Shown here: positions 30,401 through 42,849 of the stretch, one piece after another
Position numbering within the stretch: position 1 is the stretch's first letter
Layout: every line of letters begins with the position of its first letter
Source of the DNA: Petrolisthes cinctipes
Lineage: Eukaryota; Arthropoda; Malacostraca; Decapoda; Porcellanidae
NCBI GenBank assembly: GCA_033782935.1
Contig: JAWQEG010001234.1
Span: 64,501 to 128,500, forward strand
Reading direction: 5' to 3'
DNA: 64,000 nt
Notes under the pieces: model-generated
What the model was told of the DNA's origin: nothing
What the model saw: only the letters and a program-made list of their open reading frames with translations
Database searches by the model: none
Made by a program: the position numbers and the translations under genes

Positions 30401-31616
30401 CCTACGAATGATTATTTATATTTATAGTCGAAACACTGTAATGACACCCACACACTCACCACCCCATGAATGACTGTTGATATTTACAGTCCAAGCACTG
30501 TAGTGACACACACCTTATAAATGACTGTTGATATTTACAGTCCAAGCACTGTAATGACACCCACACATTCACCACCCCACGAATGACTGTTGATATTTAC
30601 AGTCCAAGCACTGTAATAACTCCCACACACCCCATGAATGACTGATGATATATACAGTCCAAGCACTGTAATGACACCCACACACCCACCATCCCACGCA
30701 TGATTGTTGATATTTACAGTCCAATCACAGTAATGACACCCACACACCCACCACTCTATGAAATACTGTTGATATTTACAGTCCTAGATAGGTAATGACT
30801 CACACACCTACCACCCCATGAATGACTGTTAATATTTACAGTCCAAGCACCATAATGACACCCACACACCCACTACCACCTGAATGACTGTTAATATTAA
30901 CAGTCCAAGCACTTTATTGACACATACACACCCCATGAATGACTGTTGATATATACATTCTAAGCACTGTTATGACACCCACACAACCACAACCCCATGA
31001 ATGACTTGATATTTACAGTCCAAGCACTGTAATAATACCCACTCACCCCATGAATAACTGTTGATATTTACAGTCCAAGCACTGTAATGACACAAACAAC
31101 CCATGAATGACTGTTGATATTTACAGTCCAAGCACTGTAATGACACCCACACACCCACCACCCCAAGAATGACTATTGATATTTACAGTCCAAGCCCTGT
31201 ATTGACACCCACACACCCCATGAATAACAGTTGATATTTACAGTCTAAGCACTGTTATGACACCCACACACCTACAACCCCATTAATGACTGTTGATATT
31301 TACAGTCCAAGCACTGTAATGACACCCACTCACCCAATGAATGACTGTTGATATTTACAGACCAAACACTGTAATGACACCCACACACCCACCACCAACT
31401 GAATGATTGTTGATATTTACAGTCCAAGCACTGTAATGACAACCAGACACCCACCACCCCATGAATTACTGTTGATATTTACAGTCCAATCACTGTAATG
31501 ACAACAACACACTCACAACCCCATGAATGCCTATTGACATTTATAATCCAAGCACTGTAATGACACCCACACACTTACCACCTTATGAATGACTGTTGAT
31601 CTTTACAGTCCAAGCA
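27464..31616 (+). repeat. 4.27-kb higher-order repeat, copy 3 (truncated at its end)
   Basis: Matches copies 1 and 2 from the GACCAACACAC unit onwards, but stops about 113 bp before its expected end, at the fusion with copy 4. The offset to copy 2 before the junction is 4,266 bp after allowing for the 51-bp duplication. Confidence 0.93.
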
Positions 31617-31622
31617 CCATAA
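31611..31622 (+). other. Deletion junction fusing copies 3 and 4
   Basis: The sequence reads CAAGCACCATAATG. The left part corresponds to CAAGCACTG at 27345 and the right part to CAAGCACCAT at 27697, which are 352 bp apart in the intact arrangement. The lost 352 bp include the last ~113 bp of copy 3 and the first ~239 bp of copy 4. The join falls in the shared core (TTTACAGTCCAAGCAC), as expected for recombination between mispaired units. Confidence 0.92.
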
Positions 31623-34600
31623 TGACACCCACACACCCACTACCACCTGATTGACTGTTGATATTTACAGTCCAAGCACTTTATTGACATACACACCCCA
31701 TGAATGACTGTTGATATATACAGTCTAAGCACTGTTATGACACCCACACAACCACAACCCAATGAATGACTTGATATTTACAGTCCAAGCACTGTAATAA
31801 TACCCACTCACCCCATGAATGACTGTTGATATTTATAGTCCAAGCACTGTAGTGACACAAACACCCCATGAATGACTGTTGATATTTACAGTCCAAGCAC
31901 TGTAATGACACCCACACACCTACCACCCCAAGAATGACTATTGATATTTACAGTCCAAGCACTGTATTGACACCCACACACCCCAATAATAACTGTTGAT
32001 ATTTACAGTCTAAGCACTGTTATGACACCCACACACCCACAACCCCATTAATGACTGTTGATATTTACAGTCCAAGCACTGTAATGACACCCACTCACCC
32101 AATGAATGACTGTTGATATTTACAGACCAAGCACTGTAATGACACCCACACACCCACCACCAACTGTATGATTGTTGATATTTACAGTCCAAGCACTGTA
32201 ATGAACACCAGACACCCACCACCCCATGAATTACTGTTGATATTTACAGTCCAATCACTGTAATGACACCAACACACTCACAACCCCATAAATGCCTATT
32301 GAAATTTATAATCCAAGCACTGTAATGACACCCACACACTTACCACCTCATGAATGACTGTTGATCTTTACAGTCCAAGCACTGTAATGACACACACACC
32401 CTATGAATGACTGTTGATATTTACAGTCCAAGCACTGTAATGACACACACACCCCATTAATTACTGTTGATATTTACAGTCCAAGCACTGTTATGACACA
32501 CACACACTCACCACCCCATGAATGACTGTTGATATTTACAGTCCAAGCATTGTAATGACACCTCCACACCCACCACCTTATGAATGACTGTTGATATTTA
32601 CAGTTAGAGCACTGTAATGACACCCACACACCAACACCCCAGGAATTACTGTTGATATTTACAGTCCAAGCACTGTAATGACACCCACACACCCACCGCC
32701 CCATGAATGACTGTTGATATTTACAATCCAAACACTGTAATGACATCCCCACACACAACACCCCATGAATGACTTTTTATTTACATTCCAAGCACTGTAA
32801 TGACACGTACACACCCACCACCCAATGAATGACTGTTGATATTTACAGTCCAAGCACTGTAATGACACCCACTCACCCAATGAATGATTGTTGATATTTA
32901 CAGTCCAAGCACTGTAATGACACCCACACACCTACCACCCCATGCATGATTGTTGATATTTACAGTCCAATCACAGTAATGACACCCACACACCCACCAC
33001 CCTATGAATGACTGTTGATATTTCCAGTCCAAGCACTGTAATGATGCACACTCACCCACCACCCAATGAATGACAGTTGATGTTTACAGTCCTAGCAAGG
33101 TAATGACTCACACACCTACCACCCCATGAATGACTGTTGATATTTACAGTCAAAGCACTGTAATTACACCTACACATTCACCACCCCATGAATGATTTGA
33201 TATTTACAGTACAAGCACTGTAATGACATAAACACCCCATGAATGACTATTGATATTTACAGTCCAAGCACTGTAATGACACCCACACACCCTCCACCCC
33301 ATGAATGACTGTTGATATTTACAGTCCAAGCACAGTAATGACACTTACACACCCAATGAATGACTGTTGATATTTACAGTCCAAGCACTGTAATGACACC
33401 CACTCACCCAATGAATGACTGTTGATATTTACAGTCCAAGCACTGTAATGACACCCACACACCTACCACCCCATGAATGACTGTTGATATTTACAGTCCA
33501 AGCACTGTAATGACATCCCCACACACAACACCCCATGAATGACTTTATATTTACAGTCCAAGCACTGTAATGACACTTACACACCCACCATCCCATGAAA
33601 AACTGTTGATATTTACAGTCCAAGCACTGTATTGACACCCCCACACCCCATGAATGACTGTTGATATTTACAGTCCAAACACTGTAATGACACCCACACA
33701 CCCACGGCCCCATGAATGAATGTTAATATATACAGTCCAAGCAATGTAATGACACCCACACACCCATCACCTCGAGAATGACTGACATTTACAGTCCAAG
33801 CACTGTAATGACACTTTCACACCTACCACCCCATGCATGATTGTTGATATTTACAGTCCAATCACAGTAATGACACCCACACACCCACCACCCTATGAAT
33901 GACTGTTGATATTTACAGTCCAAGCACTGTAATGACATCCCTACACACAACACCCCATGAATGACTTTATATTTACAGTCCAAGCACTGTAATGACACTT
34001 ACACACCCAACACCCCATGAATGACTGTTGATATTTACAGTCCAAGCACGGTAATGACACCCACTCACCCAATGAATGACTGTTGATATTTACAGTCCAA
34101 GCACTGTAATGACACCCACACACCTACCACCCCATGAATGACTGTTGATATTTACAGTCCAAGCACTGTAATGACATTCCCACACACAACACCCCATGAA
34201 TCACTTTATATTTACAGTCCAAGCACTGTAATGACAACCACACACCCACCACCCAATGAATGACTATTGATATTTACAGTCCAAGCACTGTAATGACCCC
34301 CACACACCAAACACCCTACGAATGATTATTTATATTTATAGTCGAAACACTGTAATGACACCCACACACTCACCACCCCATGAATGACTGTTGATATTTA
34401 CAGTCCAAGCACTGTAGTGACACACACCTTATAAATGACTGTTGATATTTACAGTCCAAGCACTGTAATGACACCCACACATTCACCACCCCACGAATGA
34501 CTGTTGATATTTACAGTCCAAGCACTGTAATAACTCCCACACACCCCATGAATGACTGATGATATATACAGTCCAAGCACTGTAATGACACCCACACACC

Positions 34601-35643
34601 CACCATCCCACGCATGATTGTTGATATTTACAGTCCAATCACAGTAATGACACCCACACACCCACCACTCTATGAAATACTGTTGATATTTACAGTCCTA
34701 GATAGGTAATGACTCACACACCTACCACCCCATGAATGACTGTTAATATTTACAGTCCAAGCACCATAATGACACCCACACACCCACTACCACCTGAATG
34801 ACTGTTAATATTAACAGTCCAAACACTTTATTGACACATACACACCCCATGAATGACTGTTGATATATACATTCTAAGCACTGTTATGACACCCACACAA
34901 CCACAACCCCATGAATGACTTGATATTTACAGTCCAAGCACTGTAATAATACCCACTCACCCCATGAATAACTGTTGATATTTACAGTCCAAGCACTGTA
35001 ATGACACAAACAACCCATGAATGACTGTTGATATTTACAGTCCAAGCACTGTAATGACACCCACACACCCACCACCCCAAGAATGACTATTGATATTTAC
35101 AGTCCAAGCCCTGTATTGACACCCACACACCCCATGAATAACAGTTGATATTTACAGTGTAAGCACTGTTATGACACCCACACACCTACAACCCCATTAA
35201 TGACTGTTGATATTTACAGTCCAAGCACTGTAATGACACCCACTCACCCAATGAATGACTGTTGATATTTACAGACCAAACACTGTAATGACACCCACAC
35301 ACCCACCACCAACTGAATGATTGTTGATATTTACAGTCCAAGCACTGTAATGACAACCAGACACCCACCACCCCATGAATTACTGTTGATATTTACAGTC
35401 CAATCACTGTAATGACAACAACACACTCACAACCCCATGAATGCCTATTGACATTTATAATCCAAGCACTGTAATGACACCCACACACTTACCACCTTAT
35501 GAATGACTGTTGATCTTTACAGTCCAAGCACTGTAATGACACACACACCCTATGAATGACTGTTAATATTTACAGTAAAAGCACTGTAATGACAAACACA
35601 CCCCATTAATTACTGTTGATATTTACAGTCCAAGCACTGTAAT
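31617..35643 (+). repeat. 4.27-kb higher-order repeat, copy 4 (lacks its first ~239 bp)
   Basis: Continues from the deletion junction and matches the other copies to the next GACCAACACAC marker at 35644. Private differences include CCCATCACCTCGAG near 33766 and AAACACTTTATTG near 34821. It shares the variant ACAGTGTAAGC (near 35155) with copy 1 but not with copies 2, 3 or 5. Confidence 0.93.
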
Positions 35644-38600
35644 GACCAACACACACCCAACACCCTTCGAATGATTATTTATATTTACAGTCCAATCACA
35701 GTAATGACACCCACACACCCACCACCCTATGAAAGACTGTTGATATTTTCTGTCCAAGCACTGTAATGATGCCCACTCACCCACCACCCCATGAATGACT
35801 TTTGATATTTACAATCCTAGCAAGGTAATGACTCACACACCTGCCACCCCATGAATGACTGTTAATATTTACAGTCCAAGCACCATAATGACACCCACAC
35901 ACCCACTACCACCTGATTGACTGTTGATATTTACAGTCCAAGCACTTTATTGACATACACACCCCATGAATGACTGTTGATATATACAGTCTAAGCACTG
36001 TTATGACACCCACACAACCACAACCCAATGAATGACTTGATATTTACAGTCCAAGCACTGTAATAATACCCACTCACCCCATGAATGACTGTTGATATTT
36101 ATAGTCCAAGCACTGTAGTGACACAAACACCCCATGAATGACTGTTGATATTTACAGTCCAAGCACTGTAATGACACCCACACACCTACCACCCCAAGAA
36201 TGACTATTGATATTTACAGTCCAAGCACTGTATTGACACCCACACACCCCAATAATAACTGTTGATATTTACGGTCTAAGCACTGTTATGACACCCACAC
36301 ACCCACAACCCCATTAATGACTGTTGATATTTACAGTCCAAGCACTGTTATGACACCCACTCACCCAATGAATGACTGTTGATATTTACAGACCAAGCAC
36401 TGTAATGACACCCACACACCCACCACCAACTGTATGATTGTTGATATTTACAGTCCAAGCACTGTAATGAACACCAGACACCCACCACCCCATGAATTAC
36501 TGTTGATATTTACAGTCCAATCACTGTAATGACACCAACACACTCACAACCCCATAAATGCCTATTGAAATTTATAATCCAAGCACTGTAATGACACCCA
36601 CACACTTACCACCTCATGAATGACTGTTGATCTTTACAGTCCAAGCACTGTAATGACACACACACCCTATGAATGACTGTTGATATTTACAGTCCAAGCA
36701 CTGTAATGACACACACACCCCATTAATTACTGTTGATATTTACAGTCCAAGCACTGTTATGACACACACACACTCACCACCCCATGAATGACTGTTGATA
36801 TTTACAGTCCAAGCATTGTAATGACACCTCCACACCCACCACCTTATGAATGACTGTTGATATTTACAGTTAGAGCACTGTAATGACACCCACACACCAA
36901 CACCCCAGGAATTACTGTTGATATTTACAGTCCAAGCACTGTAATGACACCCACACACCCACCGCCCCATGAATGACTGTTGATATTTACAATCCAAACA
37001 CTGTAATGACATCCCCACACACAACACCCCATGAATGACTTTTTATTTACATTCCAAGCACTGTAATGACACGTACACACCCACCACCCAATAAATGACT
37101 GTTGATATTTACAGTCCAAGCACTGTAATGACACCCACTCACCCAATGAATGATTGTTGATATTTACAGTCCAAGCACTGTAATGACACCCACACACCTA
37201 CCACCCCATGCATGATTGTTGATATTTACAGTCCAATCACAGTAATGACACCCACACACCCACCACCCTATGAATGACTGTTGATATTTCCAGTCCAAGC
37301 ACTGTAATGATGCACACTCACCCACCACCCAATGAATGACAGTTGATGTTTACAGTCCTAGCAAGGTAATGACTCACACACCTACCACCCCATGAATGAC
37401 TGTTGATATTTACAGTCAAAGCACTGTAATTACACCTACACATTCACCACCCCATGAATGATTTGATATTTACAGTACAAGCACTGTAATGACATAAACA
37501 CCCCATGAATGACTATTGATATTTACAGTCCAAGCACTGTAATGACACCCACACACCCTCCACCCCATGAATGACTGTTGATATTTACAGTCCAAGCACA
37601 GTAATGACACTTACACACCCAATGAATGACTGTTGATATTTACAGTCCAAGCACTGTAATGACACCCACTCACCCAATGAATGACTGTTGATATTTACAG
37701 TCCAAGCACTGTAATGACACCCACACACCTACCACCCCATGAATGACTTGATATTTACAGTCCAAGCACTGTAATGACATCCCCACACACAACACCCCAT
37801 GAATGACTTTATATTTACAGTCCAAGCACTGTAATGACACTTACACACCCACCATCCCATGAAAAACTGTTGATATTTACAGTCCAAGCACTGTATTGAC
37901 ACCCCCACACCCCATGAATGACTGTTGATATTTACAGTCCAAACACTGTAATGACACCCACACACCCACGGCCCCATGAATGAATGTTAATATATACAGT
38001 CCAAGCAATGTAATGACACCCACACACCCACCACCTCAAAAATGACTGACATTTACAGTCCAAGCACTGTAATGACACCCTCACACCTACCACCCCATGC
38101 ATGATTGTTGATATTTACAGTCCAATCACAGTAATGACACCCACACACCCACCACCCTATGAATGACTGTTGATATTTACAGTCCAAGCACTGTAATGAC
38201 ATCCCTACACACAACACCCCATGAATGACTTTATATTTACAGTCCAAGCACTGTAATGACACTTACACACCCAACACCCCATGAATGACTGTTGATATTT
38301 ACAGTCCAAGCACGGTAATGACACCCACTCACCCAATGAATGACTGTTGATATTTACAGTCCAAGCACTGTAATGACACCCACACACCTACCACCCCATG
38401 AATGACTGTTGATATTTACAGTCCAAGCACTGTAATGACATTCCCACACACAACACCCCATGAATCACTTTATATTTACAGTCCAAGCACTGTAATGACA
38501 ACCACACACCCACCACCCAATGAATGACTATTGATATTTACAGTCCAAGCACTGTAATGACCCCCACACACCAAACACCCTACGAATGATTATTTATATT

Positions 38601-39907
38601 TATAGTCGAAACACTGTAATGACACCCACACACTCACCACCCCATGAATGACTGTTGATATTTACAGTCCAAGCACTGTAGTGACACACACCTTATAAAT
38701 GACTGTTGATATTTACAGTCCAAGCACTGTAATGACACCCACACATTCACCACCCCACGAATGACTGTTGATATTTACAGTCCAAGCACTGTAATAACTC
38801 CCACACACCCCATGAATGACTGATGATATATACAGTCCAAGCACTGTAATGACACCCACACACCCACCATCCCACGCATGATTGTTGATATTTACAGTCC
38901 AATCACAGTAATGACACCCACACACCCACCACTCTATGAAATACTGTTGATATTTACAGTCCTAGATAGGTAATGACTCACACACCTACCACCCCATGAA
39001 TGACTGTTAATATTTACAGTCCAAGCACCATAATGACACCCACACACCCACTACCACCTGAATGACTGTTAATATTAACAGTCCAAGCACTTTATTGACA
39101 CATACACACCCCATGAATGACTGTTGATATATACATTCTAAGCACTGTTATGACACCCACACAACCACAACCCTATGAATGACTTGATATTTACAGTCCA
39201 AGCACTGTAATAATACCCACTCACCCCATGAATAACTGTTGATATTTACAGTCCAAGCACTGTAATGACACAAACAACCCATGAATGACTGTTGATATTT
39301 ACAGTCCAAGCACTGTAATGACACCCACACACCCACCACCCCAAGAATGACTATTGATATTTACAGTCCAAGCCCTGTATTGACACCCACACACCCCATG
39401 AATAACAGTTGATATTTACAGTCTAAGCACTGTTATGACACCCACACACCTACAACCCCATTAATGACTGTTGATATTTACAGTCCAAGCACTGTAATGA
39501 CACCCACTCACCCAATGAATGACTGTTGATATTTACAGACCAAACACTGTAATGACACCCACACACCCACCACCAACTGAATGATTGTTGATATTTTCAG
39601 TCCAAGCACTGTAATGACAACCAGACACCCACCACCCCATGAATTACTGTTGATATTTACAGTCCAATCACTGTAATGACAACAACACACTCACAACCCC
39701 ATGAATGCCTATTGACATTTATAATCCAAGCACTGTAATGACACCCACACACTTACCACCTTATGAATGACTGTTGATCTTTACAGTCCAAGCACTGTAA
39801 TGACACACACACCCTATGAATGACTGTTAATATTTACAGTAAAAGCACTGTAATGACAAACACACCCCATTAATTACTGTTGATATTTACAGTCCAAGCA
39901 CTGTAAT
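35644..39907 (+). repeat. 4.27-kb higher-order repeat, copy 5 (4,264 bp)
   Basis: Last copy. It is 2 bp shorter than copy 1 because of a deletion near 37747, where GACTTGATATT replaces GACTGTTGATATT. Private changes include TTTACGGTC near 36270, CACTGTTATG near 36346 and CACCTCAAAAATG near 38033 (others CACCTCGAGAATG). After 39907 the next unit continues with ACACACACACACC rather than the GACCAAC marker, which ends the homogenised domain. Confidence 0.93.
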
Positions 39908-41416
39908 GACACACACACACCCACACCCCATGAATTACTGTTGATATTTACAGTCCAAGGACTGTAATGACACCCACACACCCAACACCCTATGAATGAT
40001 TATTTATATTTACAGTCCAAGCACTGTAATGACACCCACACACTCACCACCCCATGAATGACTGTTGATATTTACAGTCCATGCACTGTAATGACTCCCA
40101 CACATCCACCACCCCATAATTGACTGTTGATATTTGTAGTCCATGCACTGTAATGAATCCCACACACCACTTGAATGACTGATGATATATACAGTCCAAG
40201 CACTGTAATGACACCCACACACTCACCACCCCATGAATGACTGTTAATATTTACAGTCGAAGCACTGTAATTACACTAACACATCCACCACCCCATGAAT
40301 AACTGTTGATATTTACAGTCCAAGCACTGTAATTACACTCACACAGCTACCACCCCATGAATGACTTGATATTTACAGTCCAAGCACTGTAATGACTCAC
40401 ACACCTATCACCCCTTGAATGACTGTTGATATTTACAGTCCAAGCACCGTAATGACACCCACACACGTACTACCACCTGAATGTCTGTTGATATTTACAG
40501 TCAAATTGCTGTAATAACAGCCACACACCCACCACGACATGAATGATTGGTGATATTTACAGTTCAAGCACTGTAGTGGCACCCACACACCCACCACCCT
40601 ATTTATGAATGTTGATATTTACAGTCCAAGCACTGTAATGACACCTACTCACCCCATGAATGACTGTTGATATTTACAGTCTAAGCACTGTTATGACACC
40701 CACACACCCACAACCCCATGAATGACTGTAAATATTTACAGTCCAAGCACTGTAATGACACCTATTCACCCCATGAATGACTGTTGATATTAACAGTCCA
40801 AGCACTTATGTAACAAACACCCCATGAATGACTGTTGATATTTACAGTCGAAGCACTGTAATGACACCCACACACCCACCACCCCATTAATGACTATTGA
40901 TATTTACAGTCCAAGCACTGTATTGACACCCACACACCCCATGAATGACTGTTGATATTTACAGTCTAAGCACAGTTACGACACCCACACACATACAGCC
41001 CCATAAATGACTGTTGATATTTACAGTCCAAGGACTGTAATGACACCCACTCACCCCATAAATGACTGTTGATATTTACAGTCCAAGCACTGTAATTACG
41101 CCCACACATCCACTACCCTATGAATAACTGTTGATATTTACAGTTCAAGCACTGTAATTACACCTACACATCCACCACCCCATGAATGACTGTTGATATT
41201 TACAGTCCAAGCACTGTAATAAAACCCACTCACCATAAGAATGACTGTTGATATTTACAGTCCAATCACTGTAATGACACCCACACACCCACCACCCCAT
41301 TAATGATTGTTGATATTTACAGTCCAAGCACTGTTATGACACCCACACACCCACAACCCCATAAATGACTGTTGATATTTACAGTCCAAGCACTGTAATA
41401 AAACCCACTCACCGTA

Positions 41417-41478
41417 TGAATGACTGTTGATATTTACAGTCCAAGCACTGTAATGACACCCACACACCCACCACCCCA
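41417..41478 (+). repeat. Reference copy of the canonical 62-bp unit
   Basis: This single unit matches the consensus I derived by eye, so it serves as the type copy. Unit positions 1-41 are the core: AATGAC at 3-8, GATATTTACAG at 13-23, a 20-base hairpin at 18-37 and a second AATGAC at 36-41. Positions 42-62 contain only C and A. The length 62 is 3x20+2, so the reading frame shifts at every unit, which is incompatible with a conserved repeated protein. Confidence 0.95.
41434..41453. repeat. Perfect inverted repeat in the unit core (type copy)
   Basis: TTACAGT and ACTGTAA are exact reverse complements separated by the 6-base loop CCAAGC. The same arrangement recurs in most units of the window and coincides with the best-conserved part of the unit. 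It could form a 7-bp hairpin in single-stranded DNA or RNA, or be a site for a dimeric protein. Seen: the symmetry and its conservation. Inferred: any role. Confidence 0.85.
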
Positions 41479-42663
41479 TTAATGATTGTTGATATTTACA
41501 GTCCAAGCACTGTAATGACACCCACACACCCACCACCCCATGAATTACTGTTGATATTTACAGTCCAAGCACTGTAATGACACCAACACACTTACAACCC
41601 TATGAATGCCTATTGACATTTATAATCCAAGAACTGTAATGACACCCACACACTCACCACCTCATGAATGACTGTTGATATTTACAGTCCAAGCACTGTA
41701 ATGACACACACACCCCATGAATGACTGTTGATATTTACAGTCCAAGTACTGTAATAATACACACCCCATTAATGACTGTTGATATTTACAGTCCAAGCAC
41801 TATAATGACACACACACACTCACCACCCCATGAAAGACTGTTGATATTTACAGTCCATGCAGTGTAATGACATCCTCACACCCAACACTCCATGAATGAC
41901 GGTTGATATTTACAGGCCAAGCACTGTAATGACACCCACACATCCACCACCCCATGAATGACTGTTGATATTTACAGTCCAAGCACTGTAATGACACACA
42001 AACCCCATAAATGAATGTTGATTTTTACTGTCCAAGCACTGTAATGACACCCACACATCAACGACCCCATAATTGACTGTTGATATTTACAGTCCATGCA
42101 TTGTAATGACTCCCACACACCCCATGAATGACTGATGATATATACAGTCCAAGCACTGTAATAACAGCCACACACCCACCACCCCATAAATGACTGGTGA
42201 TATTTACAGTTCAAGCACTGTAATGACACTCACACACATACCACCCCATGAATGATTGTTGATATTTACAGTCCAAGCACTGTAATGGCACCCACACATC
42301 CCATAAATGACTGTTGATATTTACAGTCCAAGCACTATAATGACACCCAGCATCTCATTAATGACTGTTGATATTTACAGTCCAAGCACTGTAATGACAC
42401 CCACACACCCACCACCCCATGAATGACTGTTGATATTTACAGTCCAAGCACTTTAATGACACCCCCACACCCAACACCCCGTTGATGATTTTAAATTTAC
42501 AGTCCAAGCACTGTAATGACACCCACACACCCACCACCCCTTTAATGACTGTTGATATATACAGTCCAAGCACTGTAATGTCACCCACACACTAACCACC
42601 CCATGAATGACTGTTGATATTTACAAACCAAGCACTGTTAAAGTTGCAGGGTTTTAGTTCTGG

Positions 42664-42685
42664 TATCTATCTCTGATGAGATACT
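42664..42685. repeat. Inverted repeat in the SINE body
   Basis: GTATCT and AGATAC form an inverted repeat, with a nested alternative ATCTC-TGAT-GAGAT inside it. Near the 3' end of the element (minus strand), such a hairpin could be a recognition feature for a partner LINE reverse transcriptase, but this is inference. Confidence 0.5.
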
Positions 42686-42784
42686 CTCCTGAACGTCAGC
42701 CAGGCAAGCCCAACTCCCCACCATGGTGCCCAGCTATGGCAGTAACCCCCCAGTAAACAGTTTTAAACTCTCGGGCCTGGGCGA

Positions 42785-42837
42785 GGCTCGATCTGCCGAC
42801 CTCACGGACGCGAGGCAGGCGCGTTACCACTGTACTA
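42785..42837 (-). promoter_or_regulatory. Internal RNA polymerase III promoter (A and B boxes)
   Basis: On the minus strand, TAGTACAGTGG (42837-42827) fits the A-box pattern TRGYNNARNGG. GATCGAGCC (42793-42785) fits the B-box pattern GWTCRANNC at every position. Their starts are 44 bases apart, within the usual tRNA and SINE spacing. The match supports a tRNA origin; whether it is transcribed is unknown. Confidence 0.75.
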
Positions 42838-42849
42838 GCCAGGGGCTAG
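42835..42849. repeat. Short palindrome at the SINE 5' end
   Basis: CTAGCC and GGCTAG are exact reverse complements around AGG. They lie at the edge of the insert that is the 5' end on the minus strand. This may be a remnant of the acceptor-stem region or chance. Confidence 0.6.

Larger units (their letters stand above)
39908..41540 (+). repeat. Transition zone of mixed units
   Basis: Diverged satellite units between the 4.27-kb domain and the 2.2-kb domain. Several carry private tails such as ACACGTAC and ACAGCCACAC, and one has a shortened core at AGCACTTATGTAAC near 40800. Related units near 41.1-41.5 kb foreshadow the following higher-order repeat. No gene is seen. Confidence 0.75.
1..42638 (+). 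repeat. 62-bp satellite array, left of the SINE insert
   Basis: Head-to-tail array of a ~62-bp unit. Each unit has a conserved core that opens with TGAATGACTG, continues through GATATTTACAG, then CCAAGC, then ACTGTAATGAC. It ends in a C/A-only tail (ACCC, ACAC and CACC blocks). Tail length differs between units, giving lengths of about 44-62 bp. The consensus I derive has 21 C, 8 G, 20 A and 13 T on the plus strand, so C outnumbers G about 2.6 to 1. I found no unit in reverse orientation. There is no gene in this stretch: every open frame is a repeat of the same short peptide pattern. The array runs off the left edge, since the first base is already inside a unit. Copies are degenerate at 1-12.7 kb and strongly homogenised at 19-40 kb. 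Function is unknown. Confidence 0.98.

Noticed and set aside
18881..39907. Near-identical 4.27-kb copies as a pure assembly artefact
   Set aside because: Each copy carries private differences (51-bp duplication, 352-bp deletion, 2-bp deletion, single-base changes). This argues for real copies, though exact copy number still depends on the reads.
41417..41478. Splice signals in each unit (TTTACAG as acceptor with an upstream ATGAC branch-like site; CTGTAAAT on the minus strand as donor)
   Set aside because: These are short, common matches repeated with the unit. No exons exist for them to serve, and the polypyrimidine tract is poor.
41417..41478. CENP-B box or telomere-type repeat within the unit
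   Set aside because: No match to the CENP-B box pattern (TTCG...CGGG) is present, and the C/A tail lacks the regular 5-8-bp period of telomeric repeats.
41417..41478. Bacterial promoter-like motifs (TTGATA with TATTTA)
   Set aside because: A by-product of the AT-rich core repeated throughout. Spacing is wrong and the context is eukaryotic.
42774..42848. Functional tRNA gene in the insert
   Set aside because: A and B boxes are good, but the D arm does not pair, the anticodon-like loop is 8 bases, acceptor pairing is imperfect and no T-run terminator follows. It fits a tRNA-derived SINE head better.
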